Shown here piece by piece: positions 62,804 to 64,000 of a stretch of 64,000 nt of DNA. The stretch comes from Polynucleobacter sp. UK-Mo-2m-Kol15. GTDB lineage: Bacteria; Pseudomonadota; Gammaproteobacteria; Burkholderiales; Burkholderiaceae. Position numbers and translations under genes: made by a program. A model generated the notes under the pieces. The model had not been told where the DNA came from and searched no databases. It saw only the letters and a list, made by a program, of their open reading frames with translations. How positions within the stretch are numbered: position 1 is the first letter of the stretch; each line of letters opens with the position of its first letter. The DNA is taken from contig NZ_JACVQC010000001.1 of assembly GCF_018881505.1 (NCBI RefSeq), positions 1,843,927 through 1,907,926 on the forward strand, written 5' to 3'.

Positions 62804-62953
62804 AAATGGCCTCAAAAGGACTAATTTTTAGGAATTAGCCAAAAAGTCGGCTGGTTTGTAGGAAAAATCGTTAATAATAATGACCTAAGCAGAATGTTGC
62901 TGCGCTGTAATTTATGTAAGTTATTGAATTAATTGAGAATTTTAGGAAATATG

Positions 62954-63142
62954 ATGGCTAGATATACATCGGAATTCACCCAGTTCTTAAATGAACTCAA
63001 ATCCGAGAAACCGGATATTGAAGCAGGCCAGCAGGCGGGTCGGGCACTCCTTTGGGATAAAGAGCCTCTGAGCACCGAAGATCAGCGACGAGCTAAAGCT
63101 GCAAAATTGAAGCAGCGTGCTTACGTCTATTCGAATGACTGA
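62954..63142 (+). CDS. DUF3460 family small protein
   Basis: The protein has 62 residues from the ATG at 62954, which has AGGA 6 bp upstream; ATG 62951 and TTG 62933 are alternatives. The sequence has the family pattern MARYTSEFTQFLNELK at the start and LLWDKEPLS in the middle, and a Lys/Arg-rich end. DUF3460 proteins are small cytoplasmic proteins found mainly in Burkholderiales before scpA. Its stop overlaps the scpA start by 8 bp, so the two are coupled. The function is unknown. Confidence 0.88.
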   Translation: MARYTSEFTQFLNELKSEKPDIEAGQQAGRALLWDKEPLSTEDQRRAKAAKLKQRAYVYSND

Positions 63143-64000
63143 GCTAGGAGCTGAGCCAGGCGCTCAATCTGAGTTATTAGATAGCACCCCATCGGTTACC
63201 GATGGAATGTCGTCTGCATTTGCTAAGTTATATGGTGAGCCGCTATTTAAACTCCCTACAGATCTATATATTCCGCCTGATGCGCTAGAAGTTTTTCTAG
63301 AGGCATTTGAAGGCCCCCTTGATCTTCTGCTTTACCTGATTCGTAAACAGAATTTCAATGTACTCGATATTCCAATGGCGCAGGTGACTCAACAGTACCT
63401 GAGCTACATTGATCAAATCCGCCATCACAACCTAGAGCTTGCTGCAGAATATCTTCTCATGGCAGCAATGTTGATCGAGATTAAATCTCGCATGCTGTTA
63501 CCAATGAAGAAGGCTGATAGCGATGAAGATGTTGAAGATCCACGCGCAGAACTCGTTCGCCGTCTCTTAGAGTACGAGCGCATGAAATTGGCAGCACAAG
63601 AACTTGATCAGATTCCCCAACAAGGACGTGACTTCCAAATTGCTCATGGCTACGTTGATACAACTGTTGCAGTAACTTGGCCAGATGTTAATCAAGATGA
63701 CTTGCAAATGGCATGGCGTGATGTGCTCCACCGCGCAAAACTGAACCAACACCACACGATTACTCGCGAAGAGCTATCTGTGCGTGACTTCATGACCCGA
63801 ATTTTGCGTCGCTTGCAAAGCACTAAATTCGTAGAGTTCGGTGAGTTATTTGAAGAAGCCATTAAGTCTGGCAAAGGAATACCAGTAGTCATCGTGAATT
63901 TCATTGCGATGCTAGAACTCTCTCGTGAAGCCTTAGTTGAAATTACCCAAGCTGAGCCATATGCTCCAATTTACGTTCGACTCGCCTACACCCCTGTTGC
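63135..64000 (+). CDS. scpA: Segregation and condensation protein A (3' end outside window)
   Basis: An ATG at 63135 overlaps the DUF3460 stop by 8 bp and opens a frame that runs off the window. The first 288 codons are visible. After a 45-residue variable start comes the ScpA/kleisin signature FEGPLDLLLYLIRKQNFNV, then PMAQVTQQYLSYI, and then AAEYLLMAAMLIEIKSRMLLP. It bridges SMC heads with ScpB in the condensin complex that compacts and separates chromosomes. The C-terminal winged helix has begun near the window edge. Confidence 0.95.
   Translation, partial: MTELGAEPGAQSELLDSTPSVTDGMSSAFAKLYGEPLFKLPTDLYIPPDALEVFLEAFEGPLDLLLYLIRKQNFNVLDIPMAQVTQQYLSYIDQIRHHNLELAAEYLLMAAMLIEIKSRMLLPMKKADSDEDVEDPRAELVRRLLEYERMKLAAQELDQIPQQGRDFQIAHGYVDTTVAVTWPDVNQDDLQMAWRDVLHRAKLNQHHTITREELSVRDFMTRILRRLQSTKFVEFGELFEEAIKSGKGIPVVIVNFIAMLELSREALVEITQAEPYAPIYVRLAYTPV

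Overview
The window is a compact, gene-dense stretch of a betaproteobacterial chromosome, most likely Burkholderiaceae and probably close to Polynucleobacter. That assignment is inferred from gene content and moderate base composition: a DUF3460 gene before scpA, Bug-type tctCBA, the cyanophycin set with DUF1854, ftsK-lolA-serS, and hemCD divergent from argH. No phage, insertion sequence or CRISPR array was seen. One tRNA gene (Ser, anticodon CGA) lies at 4997-5086.

Layout. 1-4.5 kb is the most accessory-looking part: the end of a cytochrome P450, an uncharacterised membrane protein, two divergent mini-proteins (membrane helix plus charged helix) around a palindrome, an orphan ParA ATPase overlapping a DUF697-like membrane protein, and a DUF4239 protein. 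After a 450-bp gap with inverted repeats and the tRNA comes a catabolic-looking set at 5.2-8.2 kb: PdxA2-like dehydrogenase plus haloacetate-dehalogenase-like hydrolase, divergent from a LysR regulator. 8.2-22.2 kb is mostly housekeeping: serS, lolA, ftsK, trxB, a membrane and a soluble pyrophosphatase in divergent orientation, nadE, a PII protein, a RodZ-like protein, an orphan response regulator and ilvD.

22.2-26.3 kb is a minus-strand cluster that looks like copper acquisition: DUF2946 protein, copper-uptake-associated protein, TonB receptor, a small gene broken by an apparent one-base frameshift, a two-helix membrane protein and a PCu(A)C chaperone. 26.4-29.5 kb encodes a tripartite tricarboxylate transporter whose binding-protein gene is separated from the membrane genes by a terminator. 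29.7-37.5 kb is a cyanophycin locus: a DUF1854 protein and an ABC exporter with an extra N-terminal region, divergent from two synthetase genes. The first synthetase (CphA') keeps its ATP-grasp half but has a degraded and truncated Mur-ligase half.

37.5-49.5 kb carries fbp, pepN, a GDT1-family transporter, an amino-acid permease with alanine dehydrogenase, tcdA with a cupin, pdxH, msrA, an aldehyde dehydrogenase and a LysE-type exporter. 49.5-64 kb carries a DEAD-box helicase behind a hairpin-rich leader, ubiC, hemD-hemC divergent from argH, two TRAP permease subunits with no binding protein beside them, a large basic amino-acid decarboxylase, dcd, fdhD, metG, a DUF3460 gene and the start of scpA, which runs off the end.

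The best candidates for something undescribed are the ParA/DUF697/mini-protein group, the CphA' plus ABC/DUF1854 cyanophycin arrangement, the frameshifted small gene in the copper cluster, and the helicase leader whose last hairpin covers the likely ribosome binding site. Starts were chosen by reading the upstream bases; several genes appear to use TTG.
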